From assembly GCA_905250115.1 (NCBI GenBank), contig CAJNOI010000133.1:212983-276982 (forward strand): a DNA stretch of 64,000 nucleotides. Reading direction: 5' to 3'. The notes below the pieces were generated by a model, which searched no databases, had not been told where the DNA came from, and was given only the letters and a program-made list of their open reading frames with translations. Origin of the DNA: Adineta steineri (taxonomy: Eukaryota > Rotifera > Eurotatoria > Adinetida > Adinetidae). Shown here piece by piece: positions 12,132 through 23,300 of this stretch. The position numbers and the translations under genes are program-made. The number at the start of each line of letters is the position of its first letter. The first letter of the stretch is position 1.

Positions 12132-13949
12132 TTAGCGTCCAAGTCCAGTATCTGGGATATTAACAGATGACGATGTTGTTGATGTTGATGTTGTTGTTGT
12201 TGATGATGATGACGTGGTTGATTCTACTTTAGGAAAATGGAATTCATATGTGGCAAGAAGATTAGATAAGTTTTAGTTAGAATTCAGCACTTTCTGATAG
12301 ATTAACAATATGTTTTGTTCCACACTATTGAGATGGATGGATGAGGGTGGGGTACCTGAGATAAAAGAGAGAAATACCCTCACCGACACCCGACTCTGTT
12401 AAATAGTATTACTGTCGGCGGCGACTGCAAATTTTCTTCCAAAATTAGTAATGGTAGCGGCTCAATCGATCGACTAACACCTCAGATTATATGAATCCAT
12501 ATATAATAAAATGTGACACTAATTTTAACATTCTGATTCTCAAGCATCGTTTTACATTTCTATCTCACATACACTCACACTTACCTACAGCCAGACCTAT
12601 AGTGAGAAATTCGCAAACTAAAAAATATAGGCATCATATACTACCATATATATTCTATATATTTAAATATTCGAAGACCGACAGCCCAAAAGAGATAAAA
12701 GATATATACTATGCATAGGCTAATCTAGACGCTGAAATATTTTTCTATAAAAATAGGTGATATTGTGTGAGTATACTTGATTTGTGAAGAGCCACAAAAT
12801 CCGGAGATTTCAAAAACAGACGCTCTTTTTTGTCGCCAAAATTCAATTTGAAATGAAAAAGACCGTAGACTAATCCTTTCAGAGTTTTTATCGGCACTAT
12901 GATACCTGCAAAAGAAAAAAATACGAGCTCAAGCGGAGAGTATCGATGAGCAAGGTTCTATCTGAAATGTAAGAAAGAACCACTTAGTCTTGAGAGAATC
13001 ATACGTTTATTTAAGTTCTAGAATATAATAAATTTGAACGGTCAGAAACATCATTTACTCTAGTGTGGCCTTTAGACAAGGCTAATTTAAGTGAGTCAGA
13101 CCGGTATGATTATAATATCATATGCGATATTCTACAAACAACGTTTTGAATACATTTCTAGAGATACGTGATGTACAGTCACTAGTGGTTCTTATATGAT
13201 TGTTTTCGAATGGTTTTACCCGATATGGCTACCAGTTTCCAATCAATTTAAAGCAGAAATGTTTTTTGTTTCTCTGCTATATCTTTAATAGTGGTATATT
13301 CGTACTAACCAGATGGGAATCGTGTTTGATCCATCACAATCATAGTAATAGTGTTCATATCAGCCAACATATTGCTATTTTGGTTTGTTATATTAACAAA
13401 CACTTGACAGTCAGAAGTTGATCGTTTAAAACTGACTGCTTTGCATTGAACTTGAGCTAAACAGAGTGCTTCGCAGTTGAAAACATCTGATACAACCATA
13501 GTGAAAAATGGTGAACAAGATGTGGTAGCACATTGGAATACCCAACCATCCATTTTAGACATATAAAATGAGTGTATATCTTGTACGGCTGATTCTGCAA
13601 TAAAAACAAGAAGAAACAATAAACAACTTCTGCTTCGAACCATACTTAACAAAACTGTTACTTGAAAAAAATAAATATAACTTTGAATGAAATAAAATGC
13701 AACAATACAGCGATAACTACTATTTCACGTTTTCTCTCGTTTTATTCCATCATTATCATGAAAAAAGAACGTTTTTAAAGTAGGTTTCTATGGTGTGGAT
13801 GAAGACATTAACAAAGGTCAACATTCACATCCTCACAAATATTGAGACATAGTTTTATTACATTTCACAGAATTTACTGTCTTCTTACCTGATATTTGTC
13901 CAATGATCATCAGAATTATCCATATATTTAAATTACCAATTGATACCAT
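12132..13949 (-). CDS. Small secreted PAN/apple-like protein with Thr/Ser-rich tail
   Basis: Preferred model: exons 13889-13949 (signal peptide MVSIGNLNIW...), 13310-13594 and 12132-12226 (441 nt, 146 aa, phases 1/1). The middle exon has the Cys pattern of a PAN/apple module (W-x-x-QC, C-x-x-x-C near x-x-C-x-x-x-SF). The last exon encodes an almost pure Thr/Ser stretch and ends SVNIPDTGLGR. An alternative start at 13643 would give MVRSRSCLLFLLVF, but that hydrophobic run is encoded by what looks like a polypyrimidine tract and GCAG acceptor. The upstream exon is a duplicate of the polycystin-like gene's first exon, so I favour it. The last intron is 1083 nt and holds a telomere-like hairpin. 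Expected to be secreted; ligand unknown. Confidence 0.65.
12333..12394. repeat. Telomere-like hairpin (intron of PAN gene)
   Basis: Arm GATGAGGGTGGGGTA, spacer with AAAAGAGAGAAA, then TACCCTCACCGACACCC. Confidence 0.65.
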
Positions 13950-14480
13950 TGTGAACAAATGAACTACTGTTCCTTTTCACTTTGTTCAATGATGATGATT
14001 AGTAAAAATACTGAAGCGAAGACTGTCAAAATAGAATATTTCTACCGAGTTACTCAATTGGAGAAGTAGAAATGAAGTAAAACTAACAATTTTGTTCTTC
14101 TATACATTTCTCTTTCCTTCCACCTGTTCTTGCGTTTACGTACTTTTCTCTTTTTATTTACTTCAGAATCTATGAGTTTCGATATGACTTCATAAATGGA
14201 CAAGAAATACCTAGAACAATCATATAAATGTACTTTACAACAGCTCTCTTATTCTCTCCCATTATTTATCTCGATCTCAGAAAAGAATTAAGCAACAAAC
14301 ATTTATTTACTTTAGTATGTTAGAAACTTTAGATTTCTCACTGAGATAGCTAATGTTATGATAAATAAACACTTTCTGTAATTTAATCTTTTTCATTGTG
14401 ATGTGTATCAATTATTGAACGATGAAATTTTCTTTTTGAAATATGATGAAGTTTAATTTATTTTTTCTTTAATCAGAATG
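13790..14480. repeat. Upstream/first-exon repeat, copy R2
   Basis: A second copy of R1, about 4.06 kb away in the same orientation. It keeps the 61-nt signal-peptide exon (13889-13949), its donor, and several hundred nt of upstream DNA, and serves as the 5' end of the PAN gene. Confidence 0.85.
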
Positions 14481-16579
14481 CGTTATATGAGGCTAGGTAA
14501 ATGGTAACTTGCACTTAGAACCACGGTTTATTATTTTATTTTATAATGTAGCGACACAACAAGAGGATTCTAATAGAAAATTCTTAATTATTCTATGACA
14601 AATTGAATAACTGAAGAGGTATTGAATATTTCCCTATTCGATGAAAAGGGAAAGTCATTTCAAGGACATATCGTCTGGAAGAAATGAGAATTTGAAATGG
14701 TATTTTCAAGATGTTTATATTATGCAAAGAAAAGAGTTTAATTATATAAAATATATTTACTTTTCTTTTCCTGCATTAAATATCATTGTGAGCGAATTCA
14801 ATATGTGTTAATAGAAAGATGATACTATGATATATTTCATATACATCTACATAGAGGGTTAGAGGAAATATTGAGATCAATAGTAGAACTATGGATGAGG
14901 AGTAGATATAATACTCACGCGCCTACACCGTCAGAATCAGATATGATCCTATCAAAGATTTTTTTAAAGGATAGCCCACACTATTTTGTCGACTGAAAAG
15001 ATATCAGGTTTTTATCAGAGCCTGTTCATGACTGGGTAAATGTAACTGTAGTTTGATTATGTATGAGATGAATCATTGACTTGCATTCATTCACAATACG
15101 AATAATATCAGAAAAAAACTCATTTTCATTTTAATATACGTCAAAAACTTTCTGATATTTTTTTCTTATTCAACTACAATACCTTTTGATATCCTTTTAT
15201 ATATCTTTACCGTTGTTTTCTGAAAGATAAAAGCACATTCTTCAAATAAAAATTAACTACGTACCTCGATATAAAGACATTAAATAATTCTTTTATTTTT
15301 TTTTCTTTGCGTTACATTGTTCCTGATATCTATTTAGAAAATTATTTCCGCTTATAAGTATCTAACATAACATTGCACAACTGTCACAATCTTATATTAA
15401 CAATTCTGTAATTATTTTTCTCGGCTCATATGCTTTTTTCGTGTAAAGCTTTATTCATTGAAAACACAACGGATATTAAATTATATTATCGATCTTAAGA
15501 AATATTTTCTAAAAAATTATCTCATTCAATAGCCAAATTCTATTCGTTGATTGTAACTCATGATTTAATTTTTAATTAGCTTCTCTGAATCTGTTGTTGT
15601 ATGCTTGCTAGACTGAAGATAGAAAATGTGGATACCCGTATTCTCACTCTTTCACATTAACTCAAATACATCAAGGAACATCGAACCATTTTATCACTAT
15701 AAACAGCGACTTAAAATTATAAGAGTTGTTAATATCGCTTTGTGAAAAAAGACTCAGAGTGAGTAGAATACATATGAGACGCGACAAACTTCTTTGACAC
15801 AAAGATATTTTTTTATTCGAATCTAAACAACAGATTCTGTATACATCAGAATTCAAGGATATGGAGAAGAGTAATTTTTGATGAAGATGTCAAGAACATT
15901 TCCCAGTAACTTATACTCTAAAGATATCAGATAATATCTCCAATCATTATTATCACATTCTCTAGTTATCATATTCTCTAGTTATCACATTTTGTATTTA
16001 TAGAGAGTGAAGGATGTTTTTCATTGTATAAGCAATGAATTATAAATTACAAAGTAAAATTTTGTTGGGCATATGTATTATTTTTCGATTATACTTCGTT
16101 AAAGTAATCATGAACTACGCTTCGAAAACTTTTGAATATACATAAACTTACAATTAACATAAATTTAAGATTTCGTTAATTAAAAAGTCATATATTTGAT
16201 TTATTCAATAGATAAAAACTTAGCATTTATGTATTTTATATTATTTTGATTATTATCCTATCTTCAATTTTTTGTGAAACACGATCTGAAAGGAGTGTTG
16301 AAGTGTTTAGAGGCAGGAATTTGTGCCCACTACCTCTCACAGATGTGACCGACAGAATATCATAGACCGGGGGTGAGTTTGGGTGTGACTATCGTTGAAG
16401 AAGAAACACGCACACCCACACCCACCCTCAATATGTTATTCATCGTAAATTTTACAATCGAATCAAAAATAAATGATCTATAGGAATCACTTTTCTTCGA
16501 AACATAAAAAAAAGAATACTAATATCTATAAGTTTTGATTTAAACATTATTGTCAATAACACCACTGAAAAGATCGATG
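13950..16579. other. Intergenic between PAN gene and Trk-like gene
   Basis: Apart from the upstream half of R2, a degenerate G/C-arm pair near 14882-14930 and the hairpin at 16368-16430, I see no gene. Open frames here are short, without signal peptide, domain or supporting splice sites. Confidence 0.6.
16368..16430. repeat. Telomere-like hairpin
   Basis: Arm GGGGGTGAGTTTGGGTGTG, spacer with GAAGAAGAAAC, then CACACCCACACCCACCCTCA. Lies about 150 nt downstream of the Trk-like stop codon. Confidence 0.75.
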
Positions 16580-18984
16580 TTAAAATCGTGTAGTCACTGG
16601 TGATGTTGTTTTGATAATGGTAGCCGACATTGGTGGGATTTGTTTTCGAATCTTCATGATTTTCTTTTCATTGTATTCAAATATGGCAACTTGTTTCCAA
16701 CTATCGATCAATGTTTGTGCACTATATTCAATACATTCTTGATCTTTCATTGAATCGAGTAGACCTCGATGTCTACCCATACACATTACTAATATTAATG
16801 AGATTTTGCTCGGTGTACTAAGTACAGTAGCAAGACTCGACGTTATATTTGAAAATCCTAATGAAAGTCCACAACCACCAAAAGCACTGATAACTTCGAA
16901 TATAATACGAAAAACAGTAATTTGTGGATTACTTGGTATGACACGAGGTGCTTCAAAACAACAAATAAGAAAGACAACAATAAATAGCCATGTTCGTGTT
17001 GACGTAAGAAGACTAAATAAACTAAGAACAACATGTCGACAAAATATAATTAATAATAATTTCATTCGAAGAAGAGAAATATGAATATTATTTGTTAATT
17101 TATCATCAAATCCTTCTATTGATATATATCCACCAGCAGACATAGCACTCATACGACGTTGAACACGTCTTTCAGTTAATTCATTGATACTTGCTTCAGC
17201 TCGACTTTTTCTTACAAAATAATTTTTAGCTTCTGCTTTTGTTAATGAACCTTGTCGTAAAAGATAATGTTTCATTCGATTAACTGGTAAAAATATATCA
17301 ACACTAGTCTGTCCATTACTATGTGATACTTTATTTTCAATTTGTTGTTGTGTTTGAAGAAGAACCCATTCCATTTCAAATGGTGTTTCATTGATTGTAC
17401 ATAACTAAAAACGAAAAAAAAAGATTATTTTCTTTAATACAACACATGCCTATATTAGAAATATACCATTTGAGGTTTGATGCCCATTAAAAGAACAAAG
17501 ATAAGCAATGTTGCTGCAGAGAGATCAGTAATAGTAATAGTTGCATAACCTTAAATATAATAAATAATAATTTTTTATTTATTTTTCAAAATTAAAATTA
17601 CCTCCAAAACGTGTATTGACTACTTGAAACATAAATATCATAAATTTTTCTCCTCCATCATACATAGCTAACTTTTCATTATGAAAATCTAATATTAATG
17701 CTACTGTTACTCCAACTGAAATGAAAGAAGAACAATAAAAAAAAAGAAATGATTAATATGAGAATCAATTTACGTATTTGCATTAAAATAGTAACAGAGA
17801 CATAGAGACGTGTTTGAATTGATGGAAAAATGACAGCGGACAAACGATGATTGTTCAATAAGATATAATCAAAAAAGATTTTGTATTTCCAACTATAAAT
17901 AAAATAATCATTAATAATAATAATAAAAAATATGAAAAGTTTTACGGTGAAAAATGTTTGAGTAGAACAATAACACCACGAAGAATAGCTGGAAATAATG
18001 ATGTTCCAGATATGACAGCAAGCATAATGAAAATATTCATAAATATATCTGTAACAAATAAAGTCATACCATTATCCCTAAAAAAACAAGAAAAGATTTT
18101 ATTTTTATTTTCTATAAAAATATATATCTTATTACCAAGGTGAAAGTCCATTTTGATTGAAACTAGTAATAGTAAGAATTAATGAAGCATAGAATGGATT
18201 CATTGTTTGATTTGCTTGTAATAAATCTATTGGATCATAATGATATTTTAACCAAAAACCCATAGCAAGAAATGAAATCAGATAAATCATAAAACAAGTT
18301 GAAAGAATGATTACAATCAACATGATATAAGCTCTAACACGAAGATGTTGTGAATTAGGCAATGATCGAAGTTGTCCATCTAACGTAGGATCCAATGTTT
18401 CCCGACGAAGAAACTGTCGAATTACTAATTCATTATTATCATTTGTTGATGACGATGATGATGATATTTCTTCATTATTATTTTTATCTCGTTTTGCTCG
18501 ATAAATTTTAATTAAAACAGCTGGAATTGTACTTACAGTAATACCTAAAAAGAAAAATAATCTTAATTATTTTTTTTTGATTCAAGAACTACTTACCAGA
18601 AATCATTGTAAATATTAGAAGAAGAATTTGTGATGGTTGACTAAAATCAGCATAAGCAACTGTTTGTAATCCACATGTAAATACACATGTTGCACTAATA
18701 AACCAACAATCAACATAAGGTATTTGATATTCTTCAATTTTCCATACAATAGCACCACATATAAGTGTATTACAAAAGAATACAGAAAGATGAATATAAA
18801 AATAATGTCGCATTTGCCAATGATAATCATTCCATAATTTACGAAGTTTTGAACGCCAATCACTAACTGGCATAAAAACATCAGCAGTTGTATTGATTAC
18901 ATCGATTTGTGCCTGAATAATATCACTTGAATTCTCGATTGGAGATACGAAATCGTCTTCTCGAACAAACCCAGTATTATTCAT
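16580..18984 (-). CDS. Trk/HKT-family cation (K+/Na+) transporter
   Basis: Seven exons join in phase: 18597-18984, 18136-18544, 17946-18077, 17774-17892, 17602-17715, 17467-17549, 16580-17404 (2070 nt, 689 aa). The four pore-loop repeats are recognisable: TCGL in exon 1, NQNGL in exon 2, VVNTRFGG across exons 5-6 (compare plant HKT NSRHAG), and FEVISAFGGCGLSLG in exon 7. A GRHRGL motif near the C-terminus is typical of fungal Trk. All four filter positions appear to be Gly, which in this family usually goes with K+ permeation. Predicted plasma-membrane K+ (or K+/Na+) uptake. Trk/HKT proteins are generally absent from animals, so horizontal acquisition with later intron gain is likely. A promoter repeat shared with neighbouring genes lies upstream. 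Confidence 0.88.
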
Positions 18985-20422
18985 TGATGAAAGAATATAG
19001 CTTCACTCTAATGTATCAAATATTTTCAACAAATGAATAAAATGAAGTTTAACCAGATATTTTGTTTGCATTTATTTTAACTTTCTTTTTTTTAAATAAC
19101 ATGTTTGATTACATTCTTTTTCGGCTTCCATCTATGCAAAACAAATATACAATCATATTTCTTTTATGCTACAATGACAGATTAGAAAAATATTGGTTGA
19201 AAAGCAAAGTTCTTTTAATAACAAACGAATTAAATAAAATAGTTTATTGTAGTATTTATGATGAACACTTTTTTTAAATCGAGCAAAATACATTGTTATT
19301 CTAGTTTCTTTTCGAAATTAAAGCATTCGATCAATAATCTGACAACATAGAAGAAGAATGTAATTTATTTTTATTTGATTGCACTTATCGGGTATGAAAG
19401 ATGTGGATATAATTATTTGTTGTACTTTTTTTTCAAAGATGAAATTATATAAAAATACCTTGTCAATATTACTTTGACTTTCTTTATTTTGAACATTACT
19501 ATAATCAAAATAATAATTTTCGATACAATCTGTCGTCACTCACTTAATCTACACATTTATGCTTACACGCACCCTCAATTAACTCGATTAAAGAAGTAAA
19601 AATGAAATAAAACTAACGATTTTGTTCTTCTATATATTTCTCTTTCTTTCCACCTACTCTTATGTTTACTTACTTGTTCCTTTTAGTTTGCTTTAAAATC
19701 TATGACTTTGAATGTGACTTCATAAATGTACTTTACAATAGCTCTTTTTATGGAAGATTAAAATTGTCCGAAAAAGGAGATCCGGAAGTCAATAGAAATG
19801 AAACATTTTTTAAGATAAGAAAGCAAAGAACAATATTTATTCATTACTTTATTTTCTAGAATCTAAGAAACCATTAACGTTAGTTTGTTCCATTTTTTTT
19901 TATTTGTGTCGTTATTAAGTTTTATTTTCTCCTTTATTTATATGCTTTTCTTCTTTTTTAAGTCATCATCAATCAACTACGGACTTACGAAATTGGCGTA
20001 TGTAAGAATTCTTGTAAGAGCATATATAATGTGAAAAACAACGGTATAAAGAAGTAATCAAGAACTTTTGTGAAAAATTGACTATACATGAAAACTATGA
20101 AGACATGCCGATCGTACCATAGACAAACTATATAATAATTTGATTAAGTTTTTTATAGTAATCATAAATGTATTTGTAATTTTATTTGAAGTGGTATTTC
20201 TGACATTTATATTATAAAAATTTAATATATTCACTAGAAGTTTAGTCACATCTTACAAAACACATCTTGAAGCAAATTATCTTTTGCTATCTTATCTCAC
20301 TGAGTTACAACGTGTGAAGAACTGGTCTCTCCCTTTTTTTCCATGTGCTGCAATGGAAAGATAAAGAAAAAGAATAAGATTTACATCTACTGTTTATTTC
20401 GTATATCATTATTATAAGTGAG
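18985..20422. other. Intergenic, divergent promoters of Trk-like and GH35 genes
   Basis: Holds repeat copy R3 at 19577-19990. The rest is AT-rich with no supported gene; small frames at 19062-19277 and 19318-19539 have no recognisable features. Confidence 0.6.
19577..19990. repeat. Upstream repeat, copy R3 (contiguous A-B-C order)
   Basis: Matches the upstream part of R1 (compare 10015-10160), then segment B (10553-10713) and segment C (11276-11400), in one uninterrupted block. In R1 the same order is interrupted by the TG-rich tract. R3 lies upstream of the Trk-like gene, in the same orientation that R1 has to the polycystin-like gene. Confidence 0.8.
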
Positions 20423-22583
20423 ATGCAACTGTTAACTGTATTTTATCTTGGAGTTCTCGGGTGGGCTAACATTATTGCAAGCCCAATAACTTATGATCAA
20501 GTTCGAGGCATAGCTTATAAAGTATCGTATGATCATCGAGCGATCACAATCAATACCTGGCATGTGGCCCTATATAATGTCCATGACAAAACAAAACGGT
20601 CTTAATACAGTACAAACCTATGTATTCTGGAATATACACGAACAAAAACGTGGCACCTATGATTTTAGTGGTCGTGCTAATTTAAGTCAATTTCTTCAAG
20701 ATGCAGCTAACGCGGGATTGTTCGTTAATTTACGAATTGGTCCCTATGTATGTGCTGAATGGGACTATGGTGGTTTACCTGTCTGGCTAAACAATGTTCC
20801 TGATATTGCGTTTCGTTCAAACAATGAAGCATGGAAAAGAGAAATGAAACGATTCGTGTCAGACATCGTTACGTATGTTGATCCATTTCTTGCTAAAAAT
20901 GGTGGACCAATAATTCTTGCCCAAATTGAAAATGAATACGATGGAGATGATATGGCCTATGTCGATTGGTGTGGTAGTTTGGTGACTAACGAGTTTGCCT
21001 CAACACAAATTCCTTGGATAATGTGTAATGGTCATGCAGCTAATTCGACCATTGAAACATGCAACGGGTGTAACTGTTTTGATGACGGTTGGTTGGATCA
21101 ACATCGTCGTGATCATCCTGATCAACCGATGCTTTACACAGAAAACTGGGGCTGGTTTCAACCATGGGGTCAAGCATTAGGAATCCGAACACCTCAAGAT
21201 CTTTCTTATTCAGCTGGTGAATGGTTTACTGGCGGTGGTGCTTATCTATCGTACTATATGTGGCATGGTGGTAACCATTACGGACGAACAGGTGGATCAG
21301 GCCTGACGACTGCGTACTCGGATGACGTTCATCTTCGCGCTGATGGTACACCGAACGAGCCGAAGTATACTCATTTAGGTCGTCTTCAACATCTTGTCAC
21401 TGAACTTGCGCAAGTAATATTGAGTCAAGATTCTGTTCGATCGCCAGTACCCTACTGGGATGGAAAACAATGGGCAATAGGTACTCAACAATTTGTCTAC
21501 TCATACCCTTCATCAGTTCATTTCCTTATCAACCAAGCTAAAGAACAACTGTTTGTTCTTTTCAACAATCAGAATATTTCCATGTCCCTTCAGTCTGTTC
21601 AAATCTATGACTATAATCAGCATCTACTATGGAATAGTGCCAATGTGAGTAATATCAATAGTAATAACACGGTTATTGTACCTGTTGTCACTGGCCCACT
21701 TGATTGGCAATTCTTTGTAGAACCATCTCAGACTAACTTACCTAAAATTACCGCCTTGAATCCGCTGGAGCAACTTAATTTAACTAATGATGAAACGATC
21801 TATCTCCGGTATCGTCGCAATATTTCACTTTCTCGACCATCTGCACATACAATCGTTCAAGTACAAACGCGTCGAGCAAATAGTTTACTGTTTTTCCTAG
21901 ACGGACAATTCTTGGGTAATTTTGATAACTCTGAACATGCACAAGGCACAATTACAGTTGATGTTCCACTCAATCTTTCACAGTTTCATCCAAATCAACA
22001 GTATCTCTTTGAGATCCTTTCGGTTTCGCTTGGAATTGACAACTTTAATATCGGACCAGGCCATTTTGATTACAAAGGTATTGTGGGAAATGTATCGCTC
22101 GATGGACAATCATTAATCGGTAATGAGACAAATGTTTGGGAACATCAAAAAGGTTTATTTGGTGAAGCTCGTCAGATTTATACTGAGCAAGGCTCAAAAA
22201 CAGTTGAATGGAATCCTAAATGGACGACGGCTGTTAACAAGTCGGTAACCTGGTTTCAGACTCGTTTCGATCTTAATCATCTTGCACGAGAAGATCTCAA
22301 TGCTAATCCAGTTTTACTCGACGCAATTGGTCTTAATCGTGGCCATGCTTTTGTTAATGGAAACGATATTGATCTCTACTGGTTAATTGAAGGTAGCTGT
22401 CAGAGTTCAGTACCATGTTGCTGTCTACAAGGTGAAATCCGTTGTGGACAACCAAGTCAACGTTACTATCATGTTCCATCTGATTGGTTGATGCCTAAGA
22501 ACAATTTGCTCACAATTTTTGAAGACTTAGGCGCTTCTTCCCCTGGATCTGTTAGTCTCGTGCAACGCATTGTCATCACTTGA
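20423..22583 (+). CDS. GH35 beta-galactosidase, with a frameshifting 5' deletion
   Basis: From 20529 to the TGA at 22581-22583 the frame is open and closely follows GH35 beta-galactosidases of the plant type: QTYVFWN, RIGPYVCAEW, acid/base Glu in QIENEY, nucleophile Glu in YTENWGW, then jelly-roll C-terminal domains. A start at 20423 gives a signal peptide followed by VSYDHRAITIN in another frame. At about 20552-20555 the protein jumps to PGMWP. Compared with the family, about 16-17 residues containing the conserved SGSIHYPR segment are missing and the frame shifts. Either this allele is damaged or the assembly has a local error. No intron explains it: the deleted bases are absent. Expected to be a secreted hydrolase of terminal beta-galactosides. 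Intronless and of non-animal type, so a horizontal-transfer candidate. Confidence 0.85.
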
Positions 22584-23300
22584 GCTCTATCATTATTTAT
22601 TTTCCATGCTCAATTTTTTCATGAAAATAAATTAAAATAAATCGAACAAGAATTGTTCTGAACGGTTTAGTGTAATCACTATAGAATTTAGAAAGATTAT
22701 GTCCTTTGATCTTTTCTTTCAATGTTATCTTTATTATTGGTAGATAAATTTTTGCATGTGAAGAAGATTAATTGTTTTTACTTTGGATTTCGTTGCAATC
22801 TATTCATGCCTCTGTTACTTTAAGAAATTCTTGAAGATGTGAGTGGATGTGAGTTTGGGTGTGAGTGAATGTAAAGGTAGATATCTCTTCTTTCTTCACA
22901 CCCACACCCACACCCACACCCACACCCACACCCACACCCACATCCACACCCCACACCCCACACCCCATACCCCACACCCACACCCACAAGAATTGTAACA
23001 AGTAGTTACATAGCATGAGTCATTTGAGATCCGATTCCATTTAGAAATGTCACTAGTTTTTTTAAATGTTATCAGGTTTCAATCATTTCTCCGATTACTT
23101 CATATATCTTTTGAATAAAAAAAATGTTAGCGCAATTCTGCGTGATTAACTGAGAGACATCGTGCTGTAACTTATTTGTTAATCATATATTTGATGAGAA
23201 TGAAAATGAACATCACAGCACGTACAAGAAGAAATTATTTAGCATAGAGAAAAAGTAAATCTGTAGTCAGTTAGAAGAAAGCTATTTAACATTGAAGATC
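22584..23300. other. Intergenic between GH35 and receptor gene
   Basis: AT-rich 3' and 5' flanks around one large telomere-like hairpin (22838-22988). Nothing else recognised. Confidence 0.6.
22838..22988. repeat. Telomere-like hairpin with expanded C-rich arm
   Basis: G arm of GTGAGTGGATGTGAGTTTGG type, spacer TATCTCTTCTTTCTTC, then about 90 nt of CACACC/CCACAC units including near-perfect hexamer repeats. The C arm is much longer than the G arm. Confidence 0.85.

Noticed and set aside
13310-13643. PAN gene starting with MVRSRSCLLFLLVF at 13643
   Set aside because: The hydrophobic run coincides with a polypyrimidine tract and GCAG acceptor, and a paralogous signal-peptide exon fits in phase upstream. 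Kept as an alternative, not the main model.
10714-22988. A true chromosome end inside the window
   Set aside because: G-rich tracts are short, imperfect and flanked on both sides by genes, so they are interstitial.
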